Assembly: GCF_900100945.1 (NCBI RefSeq)
Contig: NZ_FNCG01000001.1
Span: 62,001-126,000, forward strand
Length of the DNA stretch: 64,000 nt
DNA from: Mucilaginibacter gossypii
GTDB taxonomy: Bacteria > Bacteroidota > Bacteroidia > Sphingobacteriales > Sphingobacteriaceae
Reading direction: 5' to 3'
Shown: in pieces, positions 26,233-34,640 of the stretch
Numbering within the stretch: position 1 is the stretch's first letter
How the letters are laid out: each line of letters begins with the position of its first letter
Translations under genes and position numbers: made by a program
Notes under the pieces: generated by a model
The model's input: the letters and a program-made list of their open reading frames with translations, nothing else
What the model was told of the DNA's origin: nothing
Databases searched by the model: none

Positions 26233-27586
26233 TAATCTCAAAATACCTTTTCAACTCCCAGTCGGTTACGCTTTTGGCAAACTGGCGGTATTCCCACAGC
26301 CGGGTTTGGGTAAAGTGATCAACAAAACCTTCGCCGAAGAGCTCTTTGGCAATATCGGAGTTTTGCATGGCTGTTGCGGCTGCATGCAGGTTTGGCCATA
26401 GTACACCATTAGTTTTGTCCTGGTAACCATTGCCTGTTGTTGGCTTAATATTTAGTTCAAGCTTGTTTTTAATACCGTACAGACCCGAAGCCAGTGCTGC
26501 AGCCATGGCCAGGTATGGGTTAGTATCCGAGCCCGGGATGCGGGTTTCCAGGCGGGTATAGTTTTCGGTGGTATTGATAACACGTAGCGCGGTAGTGCGG
26601 TTTTCAACACCCCATGTTATGGTGGTGGGCGCCCAGGCGCCTTCAACAAGGCGTTTATAACTGTTTATGGTCGGCGCGTACATCGGCAACAGGTAAGGCA
26701 TGCAATATAGCTGGCCTGCAAGGTAATGCTTATGCAGGTCGCTCATTTTGTTCACATCGTTAGCATCGTAAAACAGGTTCTTTGATTGGTCTTTAGTCCA
26801 CAGGCTTTGATGGATGTGGCCACTGCAGCCAGGCAGCGTTTCGGTCCATTTGGCCATGAATGATGCCATGATACCGTGTTTATAGGCTATCTCTTTAACT
26901 GCGGTTTTAAACAGCGTTGCTTTATCTGCGGCAGCTAAAACTTCATCATGAAGTATAGCAGCTTCATATACTCCCGGGCCAGTTTCGGTATGCAGCCCTT
27001 CTATTGGAATATTAAATTTAGTAAGCAGGTTAAATAGGTCGTAATAAAAATCGCTGTTTTCAGATGTGCGTAGTATAGAATAGCCGAACATGCCCGGTGT
27101 AAGTGGTTCAATATTGGTGAATTTTTTATCGACAAGGGTTTGCGGCGTCTCTTTAAAATTGAACCATTCAAACTCCTGAGCAAACTCGGCATGATAACCC
27201 ATTGCTTCACACTCGGCCTTGATATGTTTGAGAAGGCTACGAGGGCAAGCCGGCAGATCGTTGCCGTCGGATTTGCTGAAATCGGCTAAAAAAAAGGGGA
27301 TATCATCCTGCCAGGGTACATTACGCAGGGTCGACAGGTCAATACGGCAAAGTTTATCCGGGTAACCGCTTTGCCAGCCGGTTAACTGTACGTTATCATA
27401 ACAAACATCGCTGCTATCCCAGCCAAATACCACATCGCAAAAGCCATAGCCACTTTGCAATCCATCAATAAATTTTTTAGGGTGGATCACCTTACCGCGT
27501 AAAATGCCATCAATATCGGCAAAGGCGAATTTTATTTTCTGGATATTATTCTGTTCTATATATGCTTTGATCTCTTCTGTGTTCAT
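26228..27586 (-). CDS. glutamine-synthetase family ligase (GS I-like)
   Basis: ATP-dependent ligase of 452 residues from the ATG at 27586 (MNTEEIKAYIEQNNIQKIKF). The beta-grasp N-domain (FAFADIDGILRGKVI) is followed by the catalytic GS fold with the nucleotide-binding CSGHIHQSLW and NRTTALRVINTTENYTRLET and ending in SDTNPYLAMAAALAS. Members of this branch include gamma-glutamyl-polyamine or gamma-glutamyl-anilide ligases as well as true GS; specificity is unclear. A divergent gamma-glutamylcyclotransferase begins 116 bases away, and a GSII lies 1.7 kb away, so the pair could make and open a gamma-glutamyl conjugate. Its last codons lie in an inverted repeat of the GxxExxY cassette. Confidence 0.85.
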   Translation of the reverse strand: MNTEEIKAYIEQNNIQKIKFAFADIDGILRGKVIHPKKFIDGLQSGYGFCDVVFGWDSSDVCYDNVQLTGWQSGYPDKLCRIDLSTLRNVPWQDDIPFFLADFSKSDGNDLPACPRSLLKHIKAECEAMGYHAEFAQEFEWFNFKETPQTLVDKKFTNIEPLTPGMFGYSILRTSENSDFYYDLFNLLTKFNIPIEGLHTETGPGVYEAAILHDEVLAAADKATLFKTAVKEIAYKHGIMASFMAKWTETLPGCSGHIHQSLWTKDQSKNLFYDANDVNKMSDLHKHYLAGQLYCMPYLLPMYAPTINSYKRLVEGAWAPTTITWGVENRTTALRVINTTENYTRLETRIPGSDTNPYLAMAAALASGLYGIKNKLELNIKPTTGNGYQDKTNGVLWPNLHAAATAMQNSDIAKELFGEGFVDHFTQTRLWEYRQFAKSVTDWELKRYFEII

Positions 27587-27682
27587 GGTATAAAAGTATG
27601 GCCGGTTAAGGTGCAGCAAGATAGCTATTATGGCTTAAACTATAAAAAAATAGCCTGTGCGTGTATAATACGCGATAGCGTT

Positions 27683-27690
27683 TACCTTTG
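27683..27690 (+). promoter_or_regulatory. -7 promoter box of the gamma-glutamylcyclotransferase gene
   Basis: TACCTTTG matches the consensus and ends 12 bases before the ATG at 27703. A TTG at 27688 lies inside it, so translation starts at the ATG. Confidence 0.55.
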
Positions 27691-27702
27691 TTTGAGTTAT
27701 TT

Positions 27703-28146
27703 ATGGAAACAACAAGTCAATTTTTATTTGTGTATGGCACATTGCTGCAGCCTGGTAATGAGTTTGCAGCGTATCTAAATAAACACTGTAAATTTATAGG
27801 TGACGGAAGAATAAGAGGGCGACTTTATGATATTGGCCAGTATCCCGGCGCTGTGATCGGTAATACTGAAGAACGCTACATTTACGGTAGTATTTTTATG
27901 ATGGATGACCCTGAAACAATATTGAAAGTAGTTGATGATTATGAGGGAATAGGAGAATTGTACAATCATCACGAATATATCAGGGAGAAGGTTGATATTT
28001 TTACTGATAATGGAGACATAAATTGCTGGATGTATCTTTATAATTTACCTGTAGCCGCTTATAATGAGGTTACCACGGGTGACTATATCCAATATTTAAA
28101 AGATACTTCTGCCCAAAATAATGCTGCTAAACAGCCATTTAAATAA
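27703..28146 (+). CDS. gamma-glutamylcyclotransferase (AIG2-like)
   Basis: Protein of 147 residues with the GGCT fold: the substrate loop FLFVYGTLLQPGNEF near the start (residues about 7-22), RGRLYDIGQYPGAVIG, and the catalytic Glu in VVDDYEGIGELY near residue 82. The C-terminal INCWMYLYNLP completes the barrel. The family converts gamma-glutamyl amino acids or amines to 5-oxoproline, or acts on AIG2-type substrates. It is divergent from a GS-family ligase, a plausible partner that makes gamma-glutamyl amides. The ATG at 27703 is preferred over the upstream TTG, which lies inside the promoter box. Confidence 0.85.
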   Translation: METTSQFLFVYGTLLQPGNEFAAYLNKHCKFIGDGRIRGRLYDIGQYPGAVIGNTEERYIYGSIFMMDDPETILKVVDDYEGIGELYNHHEYIREKVDIFTDNGDINCWMYLYNLPVAAYNEVTTGDYIQYLKDTSAQNNAAKQPFK

Positions 28147-28213
28147 AAGTTGAACATAAATATATAAAGCTAATGCTTGGATTGAAAACTATATGTAGTT
28201 GGCAAACAGATTG

Positions 28214-28248
28214 TAAAAAAAAATCCCCCGGTTTATAAACCGGGGGAT
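28214..28248 (-). terminator. intrinsic terminator of the GSII gene
   Basis: Perfect 26-base palindrome atcccccggttta/taaaccgggggat (28223-28248) with an A run at 28214-28222, which is a T run for the minus-strand transcript. It stands 27 bases after the GSII stop. Confidence 0.9.
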
Positions 28249-28274
28249 AAAATAATAACTATTTATTAGGGGGA

Positions 28275-29285
28275 TTAAATCTTAGCTGATTTTACAGTTT
28301 TGATGATCACAGCAGCAACTTTGTATGGATCGGCAGCTGAGTTAGGACGACGATCTTCCAGGTAACCGCTCCAGTTGTGATCAACAGCATACAGAGGGAT
28401 ACGGATAGAAGCACCACGGTCAGATACACCATAGCTAAAGTCATGGATAGAAGCTGTTTCGTGTTTACCGGTTAAACGCTGATCGTTATCAGCACCGTAA
28501 ACAGCGATACACTCAGCAACTGCAGGGCGGAAAGACTCGCAGATAGCTGTGAAAATTTCTTTGCTGTTTGCAGTACGTAAAGTAGTATTTGAGAAGTTAG
28601 CGTGCATACCAGAACCGTTCCAGTCTAATTGACCAAGCGGTTTGCAATGCCAGTTAACAGCAACTCCGTATTTTTCGCCAATTCTTTCCAATAAGTAACG
28701 TGCAACCCAGATCTGGTCACCAGCTTCTTTAGCACCTTTAGCAAAGATCTGGAATTCCCATTGGCCGGCAGCAACCTCAGCGTTGATACCTTCAACGTTT
28801 AAGCCTGCTTCTAAACATACGTCTAAGTGTTCTTCAACAATTTCGCGGCCGAAAGCATTGTTTGCACCTACTGAACAGTAGTAAGGGCCTTGCGGACCAG
28901 GGTAGCCACCTGCAGGGAAACCAAGTGGTTTGTTTGTTGCGGGATCCCACAGGAAGTATTCCTGCTCAAAACCGAACCAGAAATCATTATCATCATCAGC
29001 GATGGTAGCACGGCCGTTTGATTCATGTGGTTTGCCATCAGCACTTAATACTTCGCACATTACTAAGTAAGCGCTTTTTCTTTGCGGATCTGGAACAACA
29101 AAAACTGGCTTTAAGATACAATCAGATGAACCACCTGGTGCCTGCTCAGTTGAAGAACCGTCAAAGCTCCAGTTATCTAAATCTTCTACTTTTCCGCTAA
29201 ATTCTTTAACGATTTTTGTTTTGCTACGCAGGCTTTGTGTTGGTTTATAGCCGTCAAGCCAAATGTACTCGAGTTTCGTTGCCAT
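28275..29285 (-). CDS. glnA: glutamine synthetase type II (eukaryote-like)
   Basis: Makes glutamine from glutamate, ammonia and ATP. It has 336 residues, the GSII length (about 340-360) and much shorter than GSI. Order: N-terminal beta-grasp (KLEYIWLDGYKPTQSLRSKT; DNWSFDGSST), then the catalytic fold with DFWFGFEQEYFLWD, GPYYCSVGANNAFGREIVEE, NVEGINAEVAAGQWEFQIF with metal-binding Glu residues, GSGMHANFSN (ATP site) and DRGASIRIPL at the C-end. GSII is usual in eukaryotes and scattered in bacteria, including Bacteroidota. It is transcribed alone, with terminator 28223-28248. Confidence 0.95.
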   Translation of the reverse strand: MATKLEYIWLDGYKPTQSLRSKTKIVKEFSGKVEDLDNWSFDGSSTEQAPGGSSDCILKPVFVVPDPQRKSAYLVMCEVLSADGKPHESNGRATIADDDNDFWFGFEQEYFLWDPATNKPLGFPAGGYPGPQGPYYCSVGANNAFGREIVEEHLDVCLEAGLNVEGINAEVAAGQWEFQIFAKGAKEAGDQIWVARYLLERIGEKYGVAVNWHCKPLGQLDWNGSGMHANFSNTTLRTANSKEIFTAICESFRPAVAECIAVYGADNDQRLTGKHETASIHDFSYGVSDRGASIRIPLYAVDHNWSGYLEDRRPNSAADPYKVAAVIIKTVKSAKI

Positions 29286-29622
29286 TTTTTAATTAATTTG
29301 TAAAGTTGGGGTTCTAATTATAGTTTTTGTATTAATCTCAATAATTATTAAGGCGAATTTAAATTATTTTTACAAAATTCATTACAAATGTTAAGAAATT
29401 TTGTATTTTTTTTCAATAACACGTTAATTATAGCTGTAAACCTGTAAAAAAGGGTCTGTAAAACTGTGTTTTTAACAATTTCATATTTTCGGGAATGAAT
29501 AAGGGGTGTTTTTTATCAATAATGCAAATGTGCGTGTACGGGGTAGCCTTGCAGGTATTAATACAAGCAGATATACTTGCCTCTTCCGGTAAGGCTGAGA
29601 TAAAAATTATTGATACAGGAAC
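29286..29622. other. 337-base AT-rich intergenic region before GSII
   Basis: No gene seen. It is very AT-rich with runs of T and A, and separates the GSII start from the stop of the TPR/kinase-like gene. It probably carries the GSII promoter and upstream activator, but no clear TAnnTTTG box could be pinned to it. No hairpin with a convincing T run was found. Confidence 0.5.
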
Positions 29623-31101
29623 TTAGTCGCTTAATTTTTCTGAGATGTTCTTAATAGCGTCGTCGAGCCTGGTGGCCGAATCGTAAAGATGCTTTTCAAC
29701 CTGTAAAAACTCCTCTTTTTTGTCCTTGCTTTCGCTCATCAGCTCAACGAGGCCTAATATATTGGTAAGATGTTTACGTACCTCATGCGAGTTGATAAAA
29801 GCCAGCTCGTTTTTTTTGGTATCATATAATAATTTTTCATAGTGCCGTTTTTGCCTGGCGCTGCGGTATAACAGGGCAATAACAGCAAACATGAAAACTG
29901 TGGTAATGCTGATGAGGATCAAAATAAGGCGTTCGCGCCTGTATTTTTCGGCAGTATCGGTAAACGAGGTTTCAATCTTATCAATTTTTATTTGCGCCGA
30001 TACATTGCCCACCTGTGTGGTATTATTCAGGCTTTCTTCTGATTGTTTCAATGCAAGGTCAAAATTCTCGACAGCCAGTTTGTAATCGCCCCTGTCCCGG
30101 GCTATTTTTCCAAGCAATTGATAAAGATGATGCTTTATTTCAGGGTGATTATCAGAATATGGAAGCGCGAGCAGCTGGTTAGCTATAGAGCTTGCCGAAT
30201 CCGGTTGTCCGTTCAGGTAAAAAGCATCGGCCAGGTTTTGTTTCTCAACATCGTTAGGTACATATTTTTTGTCCCTTTGAAGGTTTTTGATTTGTGTTAT
30301 GGCTTTGTTATAATCATGTTTTAACAGCGATATATAATAGGCAGTACGATATTGATAGCTGAATAGTTTATAACTTTTGTTGTTTGGCCCCATTAAATCA
30401 TCATGACATCGCTGCAGCGAATCAAGGTTTTTCGTCCTGAAAAAGTTTTCGGCCTTGTTATAGCTTATTATCGTGTAAAATCTGTCGTCCTTTATCTTAT
30501 TTTCTTCCTTAATATGAAATGCCTGGTTAAGGTAATATAATGACTGACTATACAGGTTGAGTTTGTAATACAGATCGGATATATTGATATTCAAGAATAC
30601 CTGCAATAGCGGATCGTTAAGTTTTAAAGCTTGTTTTTGAGCCAGACCGTAACTGTATATGGCGCCTATGGGGTTGCCTTTATCTGTTTGAATAAAAGCA
30701 AGATGGCTAATAAACGAATAAAGCAAAAAATCGGCTTTGTTTTTTGATGCCTGGTTAATGGCTTTAACCATAGCCGTTTCAGCTTCGGGGAGTTTTAAAA
30801 AGCGTTTCTGAATAATGCTTTCAATAAAGTATTTTAAAGCTTCCTTGTCGCCCACATCGTATTTATCAAGCTCTTTATAAACTTCATTTTTACCCTGCGG
30901 GATCGTATTTACGGGCCCCTGCTGAAAGCGAAGCTTAATATAATTAACCAGTTTTTTATCCTGAAGATCCCTGTTCTGGATCTTTAAAAAATGAACAAGA
31001 CTGTCTTCTGGAAGATATACATATGGATCAGCTTTTGAATAGCTCACGCCAGATATTATCAGCAAAATACAGAAGAGGGATTTTTTTAAGCTACGCGCCA
31101 T
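29623..31101 (-). CDS. TPR sensor protein with histidine phospho-acceptor domain but no ATPase domain
   Basis: Membrane protein of 492 residues. A signal peptide (MARSLKKSLFCILLIISGVS) precedes several TPR-like helix pairs (about 80-390, e.g. NKADFLLYSFISHLAFIQTDKGN), then one membrane helix (LILILISITTVFMFAVIALL) and a cytoplasmic part of about 85 residues. That part has the histidine-kinase dimerisation motif FINSHEVRKHLTNILGL with a candidate phospho-His, yet the protein ends about 60 residues later, with none of the N, G1, F or G2 boxes of a HATPase domain. It may be phosphorylated by another kinase or act as a decoy or scaffold. The ATG at 31101 is chosen; an in-frame start at 31137 is possible. 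Confidence 0.82.
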   Translation of the reverse strand: MARSLKKSLFCILLIISGVSYSKADPYVYLPEDSLVHFLKIQNRDLQDKKLVNYIKLRFQQGPVNTIPQGKNEVYKELDKYDVGDKEALKYFIESIIQKRFLKLPEAETAMVKAINQASKNKADFLLYSFISHLAFIQTDKGNPIGAIYSYGLAQKQALKLNDPLLQVFLNINISDLYYKLNLYSQSLYYLNQAFHIKEENKIKDDRFYTIISYNKAENFFRTKNLDSLQRCHDDLMGPNNKSYKLFSYQYRTAYYISLLKHDYNKAITQIKNLQRDKKYVPNDVEKQNLADAFYLNGQPDSASSIANQLLALPYSDNHPEIKHHLYQLLGKIARDRGDYKLAVENFDLALKQSEESLNNTTQVGNVSAQIKIDKIETSFTDTAEKYRRERLILILISITTVFMFAVIALLYRSARQKRHYEKLLYDTKKNELAFINSHEVRKHLTNILGLVELMSESKDKKEEFLQVEKHLYDSATRLDDAIKNISEKLSD

Positions 31102-31157
31102 GGAGCATAAAAATACGTTGGCGTATGATAATTTCAAATACTTTATACCATTTAATT

Positions 31158-31883
31158 TTAACTGTCAAACTTATCAAGCAGCTTCAAAAGCGTTTCAAAG
31201 TCTTTAGGATATGGAGCATGGATAGTAACTTCGGTTTCGGGATTGATACGAAATGTTATTTCATAAGCATGCAGGGCAAAGCGCTTCATGATAGGCAGCT
31301 CTTCCTGATCTTTACCTAAATGATATTTGCGCTTTATTTTGGAGAGAAAAACAGGCTCGCCCTTATACATCTCATCGCCGGCTATGGAGGCCCTTTGTGT
31401 AGCCAGGTGGATCCTGATCTGGTGCATACGGCCTGTAACCGGGCGACATTCAACCAAAGTATAATGTTTATAATATTTTAACGACTGAAACCAGGTTTCG
31501 GCACGCTTGCCTTCCTGCCTGCTAATGGTTACACTGCCCTTGCCAACATTTAATATAGGCAAATCAACAAGCAGGTTATCGAAAGTATGCGTACCGTCAA
31601 TAACCGCATGATATACTTTTTTAACTTTACGCTTTTCAAACTGAATGGAAATCGATCGGTAAGCCTCGGGATTTTTTGCAAAAATAAGCGCGCCGGATGT
31701 TTCTTTATCAAGGCGATGACAGATCTGCGCATCGTCCCAATAAGTCTTAGCCAGTCTTAACATGCTGATCTCACTGCTGCCTTCGCCCCGTTCATCAAGT
31801 GAACTTATAAAAGGCGGTTTGTTTACAACAATAACGTCGTCGTTCTCAAACAGTATCAGATCGGCAAATTTGGGAAACTTCAT
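31158..31883 (-). CDS. RluA-family pseudouridine synthase
   Basis: Modifies uridine in rRNA or tRNA. It has 241 residues from the ATG at 31883 (MKFPKFADLILFENDDVIVV). The catalytic motif ICHRLDKETSGALIFAK carries the active-site Asp, and the fold continues with ECRPVTGRMHQIRIHLA and RFALHAYEITF. There is no N-terminal S4 domain, so it is of the short RluA/YjbO-like type. The precise target position cannot be read. It ends 57 bases before the start of the TPR protein on the same strand, so the two may be co-transcribed. Confidence 0.93.
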   Translation of the reverse strand: MKFPKFADLILFENDDVIVVNKPPFISSLDERGEGSSEISMLRLAKTYWDDAQICHRLDKETSGALIFAKNPEAYRSISIQFEKRKVKKVYHAVIDGTHTFDNLLVDLPILNVGKGSVTISRQEGKRAETWFQSLKYYKHYTLVECRPVTGRMHQIRIHLATQRASIAGDEMYKGEPVFLSKIKRKYHLGKDQEELPIMKRFALHAYEITFRINPETEVTIHAPYPKDFETLLKLLDKFDS

Positions 31884-32159
31884 AGCCCGCAAAAATACGG
31901 TTTATAATTTAAACAGCTGCCACCGTATTTTATTCATTTGTGCTGCTAAATTGAAGCTGCAAACAGGGTAGCGAATTAAGTTGAATGTTAATAAAAGTTT
32001 TAGCTAATATTTACTCCATATCATCATTGTTTAATAAATAAAACTTCCTGTTTTTCCTCATTAAAAAAGTGTACCTTCGCGCCGTTATTTTCATGGTGGT
32101 GCTGAGCGCTTTTTTGCCTGTAATCCCTTCATCGACAATAAAAAAGAATTAAATAAACA

Positions 32160-32603
32160 ATGAAAAAAATTGGCGACTACAGGAAACTCCTGAACGTGAC
32201 CGAAAATGCGGAGTTAAGTGAGTTACGTTCGGTTTATAAAAGCATGATGAAAACCTGGCATCCCGACAGGTTTCAGGACGACAACAGGGCAGAGGCAGAA
32301 GAGAAGAGTAAAACAATTATTGAAGCTTATCATTTTTTGGTAAGTATTGCCCCTGAAACCCGTGCTCAAACTTTGCCCGATTATACAGCTACCACAACGT
32401 TATCAAACATTGCCGATTTTGAGTATAAGCAACAGGTACTGAAAGTTACTTTTCTTGATGGTAATGTATATGAATATTTTGGAGTGCCCAAAGCGGTCTA
32501 TATCAAACTGATCAATGCTGATTCGCCCGGCCGGTTTGCCCGCAGGCATATTTTTAACGAGTTTGTATATCGCAGCGTAAATAAACTGGTTGCTTCGGCT
32601 TAA
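32160..32603 (+). CDS. J-domain protein with C-terminal KTSC domain
   Basis: Protein of 147 residues joining two small modules. Residues 1-65 form a J domain: DYRKLLNVTENAELSELRSV then KTWHPDRF with the HPD tripeptide that stimulates DnaK ATPase. Residues 80-145 match the KTSC pattern: IADFEYKQQVLKVTFLDGN, VYEYFGVPKAVYIKL and DSPGRFARRHIF. KTSC domains are also found at the ends of lysyl-tRNA synthetase paralogues, and their role is unclear. The J domain suggests targeting of DnaK to a partner bound by the KTSC domain. A weak TACCTTCG box lies at 32072-32079. It is divergent from the RluA-like gene and convergent with the mocA-like gene (gap 5 bases). Confidence 0.8.
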   Translation: MKKIGDYRKLLNVTENAELSELRSVYKSMMKTWHPDRFQDDNRAEAEEKSKTIIEAYHFLVSIAPETRAQTLPDYTATTTLSNIADFEYKQQVLKVTFLDGNVYEYFGVPKAVYIKLINADSPGRFARRHIFNEFVYRSVNKLVASA

Positions 32604-32608
32604 TGATC

Positions 32609-33199
32609 TTATCCTACCTGGTTAAGCCTTTCTAAATCATCGGCGGTGTCAATGTCAATAGCGCCCAGCGGAAAAGGGAGTATAAAAACGTCATCGGTAT
32701 GTGCTTCGATGATTTTTTTTGCACCTTCTACCCCCTGCAGGCCAAGTAGTTCAGGGAAATATTTTATATCGAACAAAGCGGGCGCGCCCAAAACATCACG
32801 ATAGCCGCAGGCAATAATACCGCAGTCATTAACCTCCTTTTTTTCCATTAATTGTGATATCAGGAATGAATCAACAAATGGCTGATCGCAAAGCATCAGG
32901 ATAATTGAAGTTATGCCGGGTTCAAGCCTCAAAATTTCGGCTACACCAACTTTTATTGACGAACCCATTCCCTCTTCCCAACGCGGATTGTGAATAACGC
33001 CTACAGCTTGTTCATCTATATTGGGACGGATTAATTGTTCATTGGCTCCTAACACCACAATAACTTTTTCGCAATTCAGGCAGGTAAGCGCGGTTTGAAT
33101 CGCCCGCTGTAAAAGGGTTTTACCCTGGTAGATTTGGTTTTGCTTGGGGGAGCCAAAACGATTTGATGCGCCTGCTGCCAGAATAATAATCCCTGTCAT
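32609..33199 (-). CDS. MocA-like molybdenum-cofactor nucleotidyltransferase
   Basis: NTP transferase of 196 residues (GT-A fold): LAAGASNRFGSPKQNQIYQG is the nucleotide-binding signature, MLCDQPFVDSFLI holds the metal-binding Asp, and the C-terminus DIDTADDLERL is typical. MocA-type enzymes make the CMP form of the cofactor for xanthine-dehydrogenase-family enzymes. No such enzyme or XdhC is in the window, whereas a MobA-type (GMP) domain sits 3.8 kb away. It could also act on an unrelated sugar or phosphate. It faces moaA across a 434-base gap, in line with a Moco role. Confidence 0.75.
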   Translation of the reverse strand: MTGIIILAAGASNRFGSPKQNQIYQGKTLLQRAIQTALTCLNCEKVIVVLGANEQLIRPNIDEQAVGVIHNPRWEEGMGSSIKVGVAEILRLEPGITSIILMLCDQPFVDSFLISQLMEKKEVNDCGIIACGYRDVLGAPALFDIKYFPELLGLQGVEGAKKIIEAHTDDVFILPFPLGAIDIDTADDLERLNQVG

Positions 33200-33633
33200 T
33201 TTTTATAACTGTTACGTTAGATGTTGATATGACTATTGTTGTAATGCCTGGTTAATGATCATGCATTACCATTTTGTAGCTTCCGGTCCTGCGTTTTATG
33301 TTTGTTTAGGCTCAGGGGGCTTCCTTTTTATAAATTCTTTGGGGCGGATGCTTGCCTTAATACGGTAATAATTTAATGAAAGTTTTAATTAGATCTGTTC
33401 ATTTATAACAAATTGATTTTTTGTGCTTTATGTGTGTATTGCGAAAGGAGTATAACCCGGTTACGCTTTGGTAATTTTATTTAAGACCGGATATATCACT
33501 GAGGAAGGAAATAAAAATACATTTCGTAAACATCTCCAAGCGGGGTAATGCTTATTTTTACAATTGCCATGCATAAACTTAAAGGTGTAATGGCTGTTAA
33601 TTAATTAAATTTACAGGATAAAAAGGCTACATT
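33200..33633 (+). other. 434-base intergenic region before moaA
   Basis: No gene or recognised RNA family. It holds a 7-bp stem gtaatgc/gcattac at 33241-33269 and AT-rich sequence before moaA. A Mo-cofactor riboswitch was considered, but no sequence match was seen. It is the control region for the divergent mocA-like and moaA genes. Confidence 0.4.
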
Positions 33634-34623
33634 TTGTTAAAAGATAATCATGGACGGAAGATCAGCTATATGCGCCTCGCGGTGACAGACAGGTGCAACC
33701 TGCGCTGTTTTTACTGTATGCCTGAGGATGGGTTGAACTGGCTTTCACGTGCCGAGCTCATGACCTATGAGGAAATGCTGCGCAGTTGCAGTTTGCTTGT
33801 AAAAATGGGTATCGAAAAAATCCGTATTACCGGGGGCGAGCCCTTTGTACGCAAAGATATTATGCATTTGCTCACAGCTATATCCAGGCTGGATGGTTTG
33901 AAAGAGCTGGGCCTTACAACTAACGGCGTACTTACAGCTCCTTATGTGCCCGAATTAAAAAAGATAGGTGTACGGTCAATAAACCTGAGCCTGGATACGC
34001 TGGATGCCAACCGCTTTTTTACTATTACCCGCCGCGACGAATTTGCCAGTGTGATGACAGCCTTAGATGCCATGCTGAGCCATGATATGGAAGTAAAGAT
34101 CAATGCTGTGGTGATGGATGGCAAGAACATTCAGGACATTATCCCGCTGGTTGAATTGGCCAAAGAGCTGCCTGTAAGTGTCAGGTTTATAGAAGAAATG
34201 CCTTTTAACGGCGATGGCCATGTATACGACGGGTTGCACTGGGATTACCTTCGCATTTTAGATGAAATAAAAAGCAAATATCCGCAAATAAAGAAACTGG
34301 ATGACCCGGCTTATTCCACTTCATACAATTATCAGGTCCCGGGGCATAAAGGTACAATTGGTATTATAGCCGCTTATTCGCGTACATTTTGCGGCAGCTG
34401 TAACCGTATCCGCATAACGCCTCAGGGTGGGTTAAAAACCTGTTTGTATGATGATGGCGTGCTCAATTTAAAAGATCTGATGCGCGCGGGAGCTTCTGAT
34501 GAAGTATTGGAGGATGCCTTGTTAACCGCTTTTGGCCACCGTCCGGCAGATGGCTGGGAAGCCGAGCGGGCACGGGTAGCCAAAACAGGCATCCACGAGT
34601 CAATGGCCACTATTGGCGGATAG
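33634..34623 (+). CDS. moaA: GTP 3',8-cyclase
   Basis: First enzyme of Moco synthesis: radical-SAM cyclisation of GTP to 3',8-cH2GTP. It has 329 residues from a TTG at 33634, chosen because LKDNHGRKISYMRL matches the conserved N-terminus; the next ATG (33670) would delete it. The radical-SAM cluster is CNLRCFYC at 22-29, with IRITGGEPFVRKD for SAM. The second cluster motif is FCGSCNRIRITPQGGLKTC near 259-277, and the functional Gly-Gly end is MATIGG. moeA follows 18 bases later, so the two genes are co-transcribed. Confidence 0.96.
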   Translation: MLKDNHGRKISYMRLAVTDRCNLRCFYCMPEDGLNWLSRAELMTYEEMLRSCSLLVKMGIEKIRITGGEPFVRKDIMHLLTAISRLDGLKELGLTTNGVLTAPYVPELKKIGVRSINLSLDTLDANRFFTITRRDEFASVMTALDAMLSHDMEVKINAVVMDGKNIQDIIPLVELAKELPVSVRFIEEMPFNGDGHVYDGLHWDYLRILDEIKSKYPQIKKLDDPAYSTSYNYQVPGHKGTIGIIAAYSRTFCGSCNRIRITPQGGLKTCLYDDGVLNLKDLMRAGASDEVLEDALLTAFGHRPADGWEAERARVAKTGIHESMATIGG

Positions 34624-34640
34624 TTTTAAACTACATATAT

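Noticed and set aside
25635..26240. Target-site duplication at the ends of the GxxExxY unit
   Set aside because: taat occurs near both ends, but at different distances from the repeat and in an AT-rich background, so it does not qualify.
33200..33633. Molybdenum-cofactor riboswitch upstream of moaA
   Set aside because: No conserved sequence or pairing matching the known Moco-RNA could be recognised by eye, only a 7-bp stem; a covariance-model search would be needed to settle it.
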